Shown here: positions 11,797 through 20,138 of the stretch, in pieces
Layout of the letters: each line of letters opens with the position of its first letter
Position numbering within the stretch: the first letter of the stretch is position 1
NCBI RefSeq assembly: GCF_000934725.1
Contig: NZ_JYNS01000003.1
Span: 186,001 to 250,000 of the forward strand
Source of the DNA: Methyloterricola oryzae
GTDB lineage: Bacteria; Pseudomonadota; Gammaproteobacteria; Methylococcales; Methylococcaceae
Reading direction: 5' to 3'
DNA: 64,000 nt
Position numbers and translations under genes: made by a program
The notes under the pieces: model-generated
The model's input: the letters and a program-made list of their open reading frames with translations, nothing else
Databases searched by the model: none
Told to the model about the DNA's origin: nothing

Positions 11797-12840
11797 TCAG
11801 GCTTGCACCCGCACACCGCCGTTTCCTGCCTGCAGCCGGCCGATGATCTGCGCATGCTTAAAGCCCTGTCGATGAAACAGGTCCAGCACATCGCCGGCGC
11901 CGTCCGGATCGCAGGCCACCAGCAGGCCGCCGCTGGTCTGGGGATCGCACAGGAACTTGCGCTGCCACTCGGCCACGTTCGCGTCCAGGCGGACCGAGGC
12001 GCCGTAGCTGTCCCAGTTGCGCCCTGCCGCGCCGGTGGCCACGCCTTGTTCGGCCAGGGCGAGCGCCGTATCGATGACAGGCACCTGGCTAAAGGACAAT
12101 TCCGCGTCCAACCCAGAGCCGCGGCAGATCTCAAGCAGATGGCCGAGCAGGCCGAAGCCCGTCACATCGGTCATGGCGTGCACGCTGTCCATCTCGCCTA
12201 AAGCCGTGCCCACGCGGTTCAATTGAGTGGTGTGTTCGATCATCCGGGCATAGCCGGTTTCATCCAGTTGCCCCTTTTTCAGAGCCGCGCTGAGTATGCC
12301 AATTCCCAATGGCTTGCCCAGGATCAGCACATCGCCCGCCCGCCCCCGGTCGTTACGCTTCACCTGATCCGGGTGCACCAGGCCCAGCGCCACCAGGCCG
12401 TAGATGGGCTCGGGCGCGTCGATGGAATGCCCGCCCGCCAGCGGAATGCCGGCCGCCGCGCACACCGACACGCCGCCGGCCAGGATCTGGCGCACGACGG
12501 TGAGCGGCAGCTTGTCCACCGGCATGCCCACCACAGCCAGGGCCAGGATCGGCTGGCCGCCCATGGCGTAGACATCGGACAGGGCGTTGGTAGCGGCAAT
12601 GCGGCCAAAGTCGTGGGGGTCGTCGACGATGGGCATGAAGAAGTCGGTGGTGGCGACGATGGCCTGCCGCTCATTGAGCCGGTAAACCGCCGCGTCGTCA
12701 CTGCTTTCGGTGCCCACCAGCAGGTCCGGGAATCCGCCCGGCAACGGCAGTTCCGCCATGATCTGCGACAACACGGCAGGCGCGATCTTGCAGCCGCAGC
12801 CGCCGCCATGGGAGAGGGAGGTCAGTCGGATTTCGGTCAT
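11797..12840 (-). CDS. selD: Selenide, water dikinase (selenophosphate synthetase)
   Basis: A 347-residue enzyme, the same length as E. coli SelD. It makes selenophosphate from selenide and ATP, the selenium donor for SelA-dependent Sec-tRNA synthesis and tRNA selenouridine. The N-terminal LSHGGGCGCKIAP motif holds catalytic Cys15 and Lys18; this is the Cys form, not the Sec form. The glycine-rich TDVTGFGLLGHLLE segment and the C-terminal PQTSGGLLVA are also present. The ATG at 12840 is preferred because the longer upstream reading has no homologous character. It is last in a three-gene run, 52 nt behind the PhnD-like gene, and about 5 kb from tRNA-Sec. Confidence 0.95.
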   Translation of the reverse strand: MTEIRLTSLSHGGGCGCKIAPAVLSQIMAELPLPGGFPDLLVGTESSDDAAVYRLNERQAIVATTDFFMPIVDDPHDFGRIAATNALSDVYAMGGQPILALAVVGMPVDKLPLTVVRQILAGGVSVCAAAGIPLAGGHSIDAPEPIYGLVALGLVHPDQVKRNDRGRAGDVLILGKPLGIGILSAALKKGQLDETGYARMIEHTTQLNRVGTALGEMDSVHAMTDVTGFGLLGHLLEICRGSGLDAELSFSQVPVIDTALALAEQGVATGAAGRNWDSYGASVRLDANVAEWQRKFLCDPQTSGGLLVACDPDGAGDVLDLFHRQGFKHAQIIGRLQAGNGGVRVQA

Positions 12841-12892
12841 GAGCGTGTCAACTTTGAGAGAGGGAAGCTTGCACGGGGTGCGGCCGCCGGCC

Positions 12893-13750
12893 TCAGTAGC
12901 GGTATCCGGCAGCCAGGATCGCGCCATCGGGACCGTAAAACCCCTGCTGCTCCACGGCGCGTTCCAGCGCGGCATAGCCGGTGGTCCGTCCGGGCAGCCA
13001 GCGCTGCAGGCCCTCCAGCTTCAGCAGCGGACATACGGCGGGATCGTCCCAGGACATGGCCAGCAGGATTTCCAAGAATCGCTCCACCAGGGGTTCCGGC
13101 GCACCGGGACTGGTGGTGAAGTTGCAGTGGTCGTAATAGTCCGTGTCAGCCAGCGGCTGCGCGGTACCCGGCGGCAACGTGCCCTCGGCGGCAAAAACCT
13201 CGAGGTTGCCCTCGATCATGCAGCAGGCATCTACGTCCCCCCGCATCAGCGCCAGGGCCGCGTCGCGCTCGCCGCCGACGTGATCGCCATGCTTGCCGCC
13301 CAGCACATCGAAATGCTGCACGGTGAAATCCTGGCCAGCCGACAGGCCGTGCCGCGCCAGGAACTCCAGGGGCAGCAGCGTCGCCTGGGGCGAGTCGATG
13401 GCGCCCACGCCCAGTGCCCTGCCCTTCAGATCGTCCAAGGTCTTGATGCCGGAACCGGCGCGGGCCACGATCATCGAGCGCAGGTCGCGATCGGTGTCGC
13501 GCATGGCCACCGCCGATACCGACAGGCCCCGCGCCCGGGCCATGCGTTCGGCGCGCACCCAGGCCAGGGGCGAGTTCCAGGCCAGGTGGATGTCACCCTG
13601 GAACTGGGCCTCCACCTGCCGTTCGTAATTGGAAAACAGCACATAGTCGAAATCCAGGCCCTGGGCGAGGAAATGCGCCTTGAAGCCTTCCCAGATGGTC
13701 ACGACCTGGGGCGAATAGGCCACCGCCCCCATCACCAGCGTTTCAGTCAT
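12893..13750 (-). CDS. PhnD-like substrate-binding protein lacking a signal peptide
   Basis: A 285-residue protein resembling the phosphate/phosphite/phosphonate ABC-transporter binding-protein superfamily: an N-terminal beta strand (LVMGAVAYSPQVV), a GDIHLAWNSPLAWVRAER segment, the hinge region ARAGSGIKTLDDLKGRALGVG and a later VDACCMIEG. Unlike transport-associated relatives it begins directly with the mature fold, has no hydrophobic leader, and no permease or ATPase gene lies nearby, so it is probably cytosolic. It starts 9 nt after the flavoprotein gene and precedes selD, suggesting one transcript. The ligand is unknown; a role linked to selenium or an oxyanion is inference from context only. 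Confidence 0.7.
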   Translation of the reverse strand: MTETLVMGAVAYSPQVVTIWEGFKAHFLAQGLDFDYVLFSNYERQVEAQFQGDIHLAWNSPLAWVRAERMARARGLSVSAVAMRDTDRDLRSMIVARAGSGIKTLDDLKGRALGVGAIDSPQATLLPLEFLARHGLSAGQDFTVQHFDVLGGKHGDHVGGERDAALALMRGDVDACCMIEGNLEVFAAEGTLPPGTAQPLADTDYYDHCNFTTSPGAPEPLVERFLEILLAMSWDDPAVCPLLKLEGLQRWLPGRTTGYAALERAVEQQGFYGPDGAILAAGYRY

Positions 13751-13759
13751 GGCCCCTCC

Positions 13760-14875
13760 TCAAAACAGCGGCAGGCCGCATAGGGCCTTGCCGACGAAGT
13801 CGTAGAGCACATCGGAGGTGGGTGCCATCACCGACGCCGCGCGGGCATCCCGGAACAGGCGCTCGATGCCCAGGTCCTTGCGGAACGCCGCCCCGCCGCA
13901 GACCCGCATGGCGGTGTCGGTCACCTCCAGCGCCGCCTCCGCCGCCGCGGCCTTGATCTCCAGCACCCGCAGCAGTGCGTCGCTGCGCCCGCCGGCCAGG
14001 GCGTCCAAGGTGTCGTCCAGCAGGGTTCTGACCATGTCCGCGCGAATCCGGGCTCGGGCCAGATAGGCGCGCAGGGTCGGCAGTTCGGCCAGGCTGGAGC
14101 CTAGATGATCGAAGCGCGCTCCGGAAACGTGGCCGACGGCGCGCTCCAAGGCCGATTCCATCAGCCCCAGGGAGCAGGAGGCATTCAGCACGGAGAATAG
14201 GGGCAGCACGGTTTCCATCATGATGGCGAAGCCCTCGCCGTCGGCCCCTAAACGATCGGAAACGGAGACTTTGGCGGCTTTAGCCGTCACCGGCGCCGAG
14301 GCATTGCCGCGCAGGCCCAGTCCGTCGAAGGCCTTGGGCTGGCTCAAGCCAGGGTTAGCGGCATCCACCAGCCACAGGGTGCTTGCGCCCTCCGCCGTCA
14401 CCGGCCGGGACGACCACACGTAGGAATCGGCCTTGAGGGCCGAGGTCACCATAGTCTTGGCGCCGGACAGCGCGATTGCATCGCCCTCGGGCACCGCCCC
14501 GCTGACGGGCGCCCAGAAATGGCTGCGCGAGCCGGATTCGGAAAAGGCCAGGGTGGAGACGTGGCGGCCGGCGGCGATTTCCCGCCGCACGGCGTCTCCG
14601 CCATGCTTCTCGATCACGGCGGTGGCGCAGTAATGCATGGTCACTACCATGGCGGTCGAGGCGCAACTGCGCGCCAGGCCGGTGACCACCCGGCTGGCGT
14701 CGGCGAACGAACCTCCGAGGCCACCGACCTCGGGCGCGCTCAACAGGCCGAGAAGGCCCGCGTCAGCCAGCGCATCCAGTGCAGTGGAGGGAAAAACGGC
14801 ATCGCGGTCCACCTGGGTGGCGGCGGGTTCGACGATGGACGCAACGAGGGTATCAAGTGCTTCAAGCTGTTTCAT
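13760..14875 (-). CDS. Acyl-CoA-dehydrogenase-fold flavoprotein, probably atypical
   Basis: A 371-residue protein of the acyl-CoA dehydrogenase superfamily. It has an N-terminal helical domain, a middle beta domain with TLAFSESGSRSHF and LSGAKTMVTSALKADSY, and a C-terminal helical domain with MRVCGGAAFRKDLGIERLFR. The segment where many acyl-CoA dehydrogenases have catalytic Glu (Y-E-G-T) reads MAPTSDVLYD, so a canonical dehydrogenase reaction is doubtful; flavin monooxygenases and nitroalkane-oxidase-like members of this fold also vary here. I place the start at ATG 14875, the first Met before the homologous part, with a gacagg ribosome site upstream. First gene of the run leading to selD. 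Confidence 0.75.
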   Translation of the reverse strand: MKQLEALDTLVASIVEPAATQVDRDAVFPSTALDALADAGLLGLLSAPEVGGLGGSFADASRVVTGLARSCASTAMVVTMHYCATAVIEKHGGDAVRREIAAGRHVSTLAFSESGSRSHFWAPVSGAVPEGDAIALSGAKTMVTSALKADSYVWSSRPVTAEGASTLWLVDAANPGLSQPKAFDGLGLRGNASAPVTAKAAKVSVSDRLGADGEGFAIMMETVLPLFSVLNASCSLGLMESALERAVGHVSGARFDHLGSSLAELPTLRAYLARARIRADMVRTLLDDTLDALAGGRSDALLRVLEIKAAAAEAALEVTDTAMRVCGGAAFRKDLGIERLFRDARAASVMAPTSDVLYDFVGKALCGLPLF

Positions 14876-15114
14876 GGGCAGACCTGTCACATGAAAAGCG
14901 GCGCAAGCCGGAAAGTCCCGAAACCAAGGGGCTGCGGGCGATGGACGAAGGCCCTCAGGCAGAATGCGCGTATTGGGCTTTCGTCCCCATTGTGCCATGG
15001 ACCGGGCAGCCGCGCAGCCCGGACCGTCCGTGAGCACGGCTGGCAGAAGAAATGCTGGTAACCGCGCAGACCCCGACGCGGGCAGGCGAATCAGGACACG
15101 CGCAGGCCGCGCGC

Positions 15115-15321
15115 TTACTGATCCTTCTGGGTGATGATCTCGATGATGGCCGTCGTCAGGCTGATATCGCGTCCCTTCGCGCGCTGTTCGGCCTGATGCG
15201 CCAGGGCAACCGCCGTGAGGCGCTCACTCTGCTGCCGGACCACATCAGCGTTTTCCGCCGCATCCATGAATGGGTCTGCCCCCTGATCGGCACGGTCGTC
15301 GTCGGTACTGCATTCAGGCAT
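15115..15321 (-). CDS. Small hypothetical protein (68 aa)
   Basis: A 68-residue ORF with an acidic N-terminus and an alpha-helical C-terminal half (VALAHQAEQRAKGRDISLTTAIIEI) that reads like a real protein. No signal peptide, membrane segment or cysteine motif. The upstream ribosome site is weak. It stands alone between the flavoprotein gene and a secreted protein gene. Bases 14876-15114 and 15322-15461 on either side contain nothing I can support. Function unknown. Confidence 0.45.
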   Translation of the reverse strand: MPECSTDDDRADQGADPFMDAAENADVVRQQSERLTAVALAHQAEQRAKGRDISLTTAIIEIITQKDQ

Positions 15322-15461
15322 ATGTCATCTCGCAGCGTGTCTGGGTACGCTGAGGCTAATGGCTCAGGATTTTTCGCTATTCTCAGGCCAGGACAGCATG
15401 CCTGTCAAAAAAGCACCCACCAGGCCGTGAGCTATGGTGCAAGCTCGAGCCGGAAAAAAAT

Positions 15462-16586
15462 TCAGAGTGGGTTAGCCACGAACAATTGGGAGTTACCCTG
15501 GGGATTGGTGCACCAAAGCTTCACCTCATCGTCCGCGCGCATGGGAATTTCATCCTGCGAAACTGAGCGATCTTCCTGCACCAGGCCGCTCAGCTCGGCC
15601 ACGCCGTTGTGCCCGTAGATACTGTTCGGCGTGGTGACCTGAATATGCCATTCGGATTTGGGGAAGCATACGGCGTTGATCAGGCTCGACTCCGCGTCGA
15701 CAGCCAGTTGCCCGTCTATGGTTTCGATAGCAGCACCGCGAAAAACATTCGAGCGCAGCACGTCGCCGATTTCGACCGGCACCGCGCTGCCGCCTCGGCT
15801 CATCGTGATCGAGAAAATGCCCTCATCGTTCGTGACCCGCTGGGTGCCCAGGGCCTTGAACGAACCATTTGGACCAAACAGCGCGACTCTTACGCGCTCG
15901 CCCGGATTTGCGTGGCCGCCGACCACCGGAGAGCCGTTCTGAGCCGTTATGTGCGGTGCCCCGTACAACACGTTGACCGAGTCGCCTTGGGGATTGGTCC
16001 AGCTCACGCCGACCGCGTCGCCCCCCTGAATATCGAACTGGCCGCGCACATCGATGGACCAGCGCCCATTACGCCGGATTTCCGGGTGCAGAAAGAGCGT
16101 GTCTCCGGAGCATTCCCGACCGATGACGCAATCGATTACCACGACTTCCAGCGAACCGGGCGGAACTCTGCCCGATGCGCGGTCGGCCCGCACGTCGATC
16201 TCGGGCCGAACGTCCGGAACCTCGAGGCGATGTGTCTCACCGCCGGATTCGGCCACGACGAGGTCTCCGATCCGAGCCCGACCCTCATCAGCGGAGCCAC
16301 AGTCCCATTCCGCCGCGAAGAAGCCATTCTCGACGAATGTGGGCGTGGTCTGCTTGCGAATCTCCAGCCCGTTCCGAATCAGGGTAACCGTCGTGTCGGG
16401 CCCCCGCGCTCCCTCGCCGCTGATAAAGCAGAGCGGCGGCCCGACATTGCGGACGCCCAAAATAACCAAGAGGCGTAAACCTGATTTTTCACCGGGGACG
16501 GCGGCGAACGCCGGGGCGGCCACCAACGCCGAGAGCATGGCAGAGGCCATGAGGAGTGCGTGGACAGAAAAAGGGTGGCGCATCAT
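15462..16586 (-). CDS. Secreted hypothetical protein
   Basis: A 374-residue protein with a clear Sec signal peptide (MMRHPFSVHALLMASAMLSA, cleavage probably after the following APAFA). The mature part is rich in beta-strand patterns and small residues, with several cysteines (PPLCFISG, EWDCGSA, VIDCVIGRECSG, VKLWCTNPQG) suggesting disulfides in the periplasm or outside the cell. A repeated motif (SWTNPQGDSVN and WCTNPQGNSQ) hints at two related beta domains. The start is set at ATG 16586, 4 nt after a GGAG ribosome site; the next codon is also ATG. No recognised family. Confidence 0.7.
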   Translation of the reverse strand: MMRHPFSVHALLMASAMLSALVAAPAFAAVPGEKSGLRLLVILGVRNVGPPLCFISGEGARGPDTTVTLIRNGLEIRKQTTPTFVENGFFAAEWDCGSADEGRARIGDLVVAESGGETHRLEVPDVRPEIDVRADRASGRVPPGSLEVVVIDCVIGRECSGDTLFLHPEIRRNGRWSIDVRGQFDIQGGDAVGVSWTNPQGDSVNVLYGAPHITAQNGSPVVGGHANPGERVRVALFGPNGSFKALGTQRVTNDEGIFSITMSRGGSAVPVEIGDVLRSNVFRGAAIETIDGQLAVDAESSLINAVCFPKSEWHIQVTTPNSIYGHNGVAELSGLVQEDRSVSQDEIPMRADDEVKLWCTNPQGNSQLFVANPL

Positions 16587-16955
16587 GGATCTCCAGAACG
16601 ATCGGAAAAACAAGGGGGGACGGAATGGCGCAAAACACAGCCTGAAGGATCACCCGCGGGGCAAGTGCCGTCAAGGGTATCGTGAAGGTGCCGGCCCCTC
16701 CGGCCTGCCGGGATTCCGCAGACCACTGACGCCGGTTTCCCTCTCTGGATGGGCAATGCGTCAAGGAAAGATTTCGCAGCCGGCCTGCTGACTACTTACC
16801 TGATGGCGCTCGGGTAAACCACCACACTACGGCCTCCGCGAGGCTTCCGGTGTATGAATGAATAGGCTGCGGTAAGCAAGGGGGAATTAAACGCCTTTTG
16901 GGTTAAGTTAAGGCCGCATGCCCCTCAGAGGGCGCTTTCAAGGGAGAAAGCCGTC
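16587..16955. other. Intergenic region between divergent genes
   Basis: A 369-bp gap between the divergently read secreted-protein and membrane-protein genes, so it should hold both promoters. The last part is more AT-rich (around 16870-16915). A GGGAG ribosome site lies 9 nt before the ATG at 16956. I see no convincing RNA gene, repeat or regulator box. Confidence 0.5.
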
Positions 16956-17966
16956 ATGTTGAAGACCATCGATATCCTGCTGGCCCTGACCGTCGTCATG
17001 CTGGTTGCCAGCATGGTGGTAACGGTGCTGACCCAGTTTGTCACCAGTATCGGCAACACCCGCGGGCGCCATCTGCTGCAAGGCCTTGCGGACCTGCTGC
17101 AGCAGATCGACCCGCAGATCGATCGCAAGATCGCCGAATCGGTGTGCGGGGCCGTGCTGAGCCATCCCATGATCCGCGACGTGGGGCAGCGCTATGGCGC
17201 GGCCATCCATCGGGAGGAATTCACCAAACTGCTGATGGACCTGGCATCCGGCCAGGCACCCGCCAACTGCCTGGAAAAACTGGGAGCGGAGACCCGGCAG
17301 ACCTTGCTGAAGACACTGCAGGACAATGGTATCCAGGACCCCAAGGCAACGGTGGAGCGGGTCCGAGACATGGCCTTGCAGTTGGAACTCGACAAGCCCG
17401 AACTAGCCAACTGTACTCGCCAGGCCCGGGCGCTCATGCAGGAAGCCAATAGCAAGCTGGTGGCAAAGATCAACAGCTGGTTCGACCAGACCATCGACCG
17501 GGTCTCCGACCGGTTCACCTTCACCACGCGCGGCATCACCTTCATCTGCTCCGTGGCGGTCGCCCTGCTCTTCCAACTCGACACGGTGACGCTGATCAAC
17601 CGGCTTTCCGTGGACGATCAATTACGCAATACGCTGGTGGAACAAGCCTATCGGAAGGCAGGGGAGCAGCCGCCGTCGGACCCGGTGTCCGCCGCGCTGA
17701 CGGAAAAACAGAAGGCTGAGTTAAGGGAATTAATGAAACTCGACGTTCTCACAATTCCCGGATCGGTGGACGACTGGTACAAAAACTGGAAAAACGTAAA
17801 TGCCATGGGGATTGTACTTTCCGTGTTTCTGATGAGCTTGGGCGCGCCTTTCTGGTATGGAGCCCTGAAGAACCTGCTCAAGCTGCGCGGTACCCTAGCC
17901 GGCAAGGACGACAGCCAGCGTATTGAAAGGCAGAGCACCCAAGCTGCGGCTGTTCTACCCCAATGA
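16956..17966 (+). CDS. Hypothetical inner-membrane protein
   Basis: A 336-residue protein of unknown function. A strong N-terminal membrane helix (about residues 5-27) is followed by a ~155-residue soluble, helix-rich domain, then two more hydrophobic segments (about 190-210 and 282-302). The N-terminal helix runs straight into a glutamine/leucine-rich amphipathic stretch (LLQGLADLLQQIDPQID). It has a good ribosome site and stands alone, upstream of and opposed to the tRNA-Sec/selB genes. No catalytic motif is apparent. Confidence 0.8.
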   Translation: MLKTIDILLALTVVMLVASMVVTVLTQFVTSIGNTRGRHLLQGLADLLQQIDPQIDRKIAESVCGAVLSHPMIRDVGQRYGAAIHREEFTKLLMDLASGQAPANCLEKLGAETRQTLLKTLQDNGIQDPKATVERVRDMALQLELDKPELANCTRQARALMQEANSKLVAKINSWFDQTIDRVSDRFTFTTRGITFICSVAVALLFQLDTVTLINRLSVDDQLRNTLVEQAYRKAGEQPPSDPVSAALTEKQKAELRELMKLDVLTIPGSVDDWYKNWKNVNAMGIVLSVFLMSLGAPFWYGALKNLLKLRGTLAGKDDSQRIERQSTQAAAVLPQ

Positions 17967-18101
17967 CGAGACGGAATTCCAAGGTGGGCTGTTTACTGCC
18001 CACCCGCTCGTGATCGATCTGCCGAAAAGCGTGCGGCGCATTCCATGCGGACCTAAACGCCGTGAGGAGGTGCGGGACCAGACAAATTCTATGAACGCCA
18101 A

Positions 18102-18197
18102 TGGCGGAAGAGAACGGGAGTCGAACCCGCCCGAGGCCGTCTCACGGCCTCAACCGGTTTTGAAGACCGGCCGCCCCACCGGGGACGATGCTCTTCC
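18102..18197 (-). tRNA. selC: tRNA-Sec (anticodon UCA)
   Basis: A 96-nt selenocysteine tRNA read on the minus strand. It begins GGAAGAGC and ends with CTCTTCC, a discriminator G and an encoded CCA, giving seven acceptor pairs plus a mismatched eighth position. The anticodon loop is CUUCAAAA (anticodon UCA). A long variable arm (GAGGCCGTGAGACGGCCTC) and the GGTTCGACTCC T-loop region match bacterial selC. It lies 35 nt downstream of selB on the same strand and may be cut from the selAB transcript. It decodes the in-frame UGA of fdnG at 27629-27631. Confidence 0.97.
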
Positions 18198-18232
18198 ATT
18201 GTTCCGGCATTCTACCGGAAACCGGCAGGCTC

Positions 18233-20137
18233 TCAGAACTGCAGGCTGTCGCTGCGAATCCGATGAACGTCGCCCGTGCGCCGGGTCAGGCCGCAGCGGT
18301 CGAAGTATTCGAGGATATGAATGGCCAGCTTGCGGCCGGTACCGATGCGGTCACGGAAAGCCGCCGCGGTCACGGCGCCATCCGGCGCCTCCCGCGCCAG
18401 ATTTCGCACGATGTCGGCCATCTGCGCCACAGCGGCCCGGTCGAAGTAGTGGTCGTGGGCGACGCGATGCAGCCGCCCCAAGCGCGCCGCCTGGCTGAGC
18501 AAGCGGCGTACCGCGCCTTCCTCCAGGCTTTCGGAACGGGCGATATCCCGCACCCGCGGCGGCTGGAAGGGCTGGGCGGCGAGCAACGGGAACAGGCGCT
18601 GCCAGAGGGCCTCGTCCTTCTCGGCCAGGACGATTTCGTGTCCCGGCAGATGCCACCACGAGCCATCGCGGGCACAGAAGCCGCCCGAAAAGAGTACCGT
18701 CAGGACTTCGACGAATCCGGCCCGATCCAGGCGCGGCGCGCAGCGCAGACGCAACTGCTCGGAATTCAGCCCCAGGGAGTCGGGCTCGGTGACATGATGC
18801 AGACTCAGGGTTTCGAGCACCGCCCTGCACAAGGCGCTCCAGTGTTCATGCTCAAAAGCCACCGGCCTGATCCCGCCGACGCGGCGCAGATCCATCGCGT
18901 CCAGCAGCCGGTTCAATTCCTCGCAGGTCAGATTGGCGTTCAGGGCGAAGGATTTCAGGCTGAGTCCCTGAGGCGAGGCGGCGAGCAAGGCGGTGAGCAT
19001 CGCCTCGAGCCCGGGCTGTTCCCACGCCGCCAGCACCTCAAGCCGCTGCGGACTGCGCCGTCCCCGGGCCGGAGCTTGGGCATCCAGTACATGCCCGCCG
19101 GCGATGGTGCGCAGGGCCGAGGCATCGCGCAGCACCGCGCGATCGCCATGAACCGCGCCAGTGGGCCTGTCCAGCACCAGTTGCGCCAGGGCGTTGCTGC
19201 CAGGCTCCAGCGGCTCATCCCGCAACAGGGCGACCCGGGCCGTGGCGTGAAAGGCCCCCAGGTGCACATGCACCGGCGTCCAGTACCTCAGCGGCTTGCC
19301 CTCACTGGGCAACAGGCGCAGGCGCACATCCAGGCGCGCCGTCGGTTGGTGCAATTCCGGCGTCAAAACCCAGTCGCCGCGCTGGATCCGGGCTTTCTCC
19401 ACGTCGGCCAGATTAAGGGCACAGCGTTGACCGGCGCGACCTACCTCCGCCGGACGATTCTGGGCATGAATGCCGCGCACCCGCACGGGAAGGCCCGAAG
19501 GCGAAAGCAGCAGACGCTCGCCCACCCGCACACGCCCGGAAAAAACCGTTCCCGTCACCACGGTGCCCGCACCGGCCACGCTGAAGCAACGGTCGATGGC
19601 GAGGCGAAACCCGCCCCGCACTGCCTGCGTATCCAGGCTCGCAGCGGCAGACTCCAGATGGGCTTTCAGGGCCTCCACGCCCTGCCCTGTGGCGGCGGAT
19701 AGCGGGAATACAGGACTTGCGGCGAGCGTCGTGCCTTTCAGCAAGTCTTGGATTTCGACCGTAACCTGCCCGATGCGCCCGGCATCAACACGATCGCACT
19801 TGCTCAATGCCACCGCGCCGCGTGAGACACCCAGGAGATCGAGAATCTGCAGATGTTCTAGGGTCTGCGGCATGGGGCCGTCATCCGCCGCCACCACCAG
19901 CAAGGCGAAATCGATCCCGGTGGTGCCCGCCAGCATGTTGTGGATGAATTTCTCGTGCCCTGGCACGTCCACGAAACCCAGGATGTCGCCGCCAGCCAGG
20001 GGCGTGTAGGCATAGCCCAGGTCGATAGTGATGCCGCGCGCCTTCTCCTCGGCGAGCCGGTCCGCGTCGACGCCGGTGAGCGCCTTGACCAGCCCCGTCT
20101 TGCCGTGATCGATATGACCCGCGGTGCCGACGATCAT
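18233..20137 (-). CDS. selB: Selenocysteine-specific elongation factor SelB
   Basis: A 634-residue GTPase that brings Sec-tRNA-Sec to the ribosome at UGA codons followed by a SECIS hairpin. The start at ATG 20137 gives MIVGTAGHIDHGKTGL, with the P-loop at residues 7-14. DVPGHEKFIHNM (switch II) and SKCD (guanine specificity) follow, then EF-Tu-like beta-barrel domains with AGAGTVVTGTV. The C-terminal winged-helix repeats that bind the SECIS RNA (ending GTGRKLAIHILEYFD) are complete. The ATG is one base after the selA stop, so translation is coupled. An ORF extending further upstream is only selA overlap. Confidence 0.96.
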   Translation of the reverse strand: MIVGTAGHIDHGKTGLVKALTGVDADRLAEEKARGITIDLGYAYTPLAGGDILGFVDVPGHEKFIHNMLAGTTGIDFALLVVAADDGPMPQTLEHLQILDLLGVSRGAVALSKCDRVDAGRIGQVTVEIQDLLKGTTLAASPVFPLSAATGQGVEALKAHLESAAASLDTQAVRGGFRLAIDRCFSVAGAGTVVTGTVFSGRVRVGERLLLSPSGLPVRVRGIHAQNRPAEVGRAGQRCALNLADVEKARIQRGDWVLTPELHQPTARLDVRLRLLPSEGKPLRYWTPVHVHLGAFHATARVALLRDEPLEPGSNALAQLVLDRPTGAVHGDRAVLRDASALRTIAGGHVLDAQAPARGRRSPQRLEVLAAWEQPGLEAMLTALLAASPQGLSLKSFALNANLTCEELNRLLDAMDLRRVGGIRPVAFEHEHWSALCRAVLETLSLHHVTEPDSLGLNSEQLRLRCAPRLDRAGFVEVLTVLFSGGFCARDGSWWHLPGHEIVLAEKDEALWQRLFPLLAAQPFQPPRVRDIARSESLEEGAVRRLLSQAARLGRLHRVAHDHYFDRAAVAQMADIVRNLAREAPDGAVTAAAFRDRIGTGRKLAIHILEYFDRCGLTRRTGDVHRIRSDSLQF

Positions 20138-20138
20138 G

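Noticed and set aside
12223-13783. Plus-strand frames opposite selD and the PhnD-like gene
   Set aside because: Antisense shadows of conserved minus-strand genes.
17923-18498. A plus-strand frame starting in the membrane-protein gene and running through tRNA-Sec
   Set aside because: It reads across the tRNA gene and selB, has no ribosome site and no protein-like second half.
18188-19702. A 504-codon plus-strand frame opposite selB
   Set aside because: It overlaps tRNA-Sec at its start and lies opposite a fully conserved selB.
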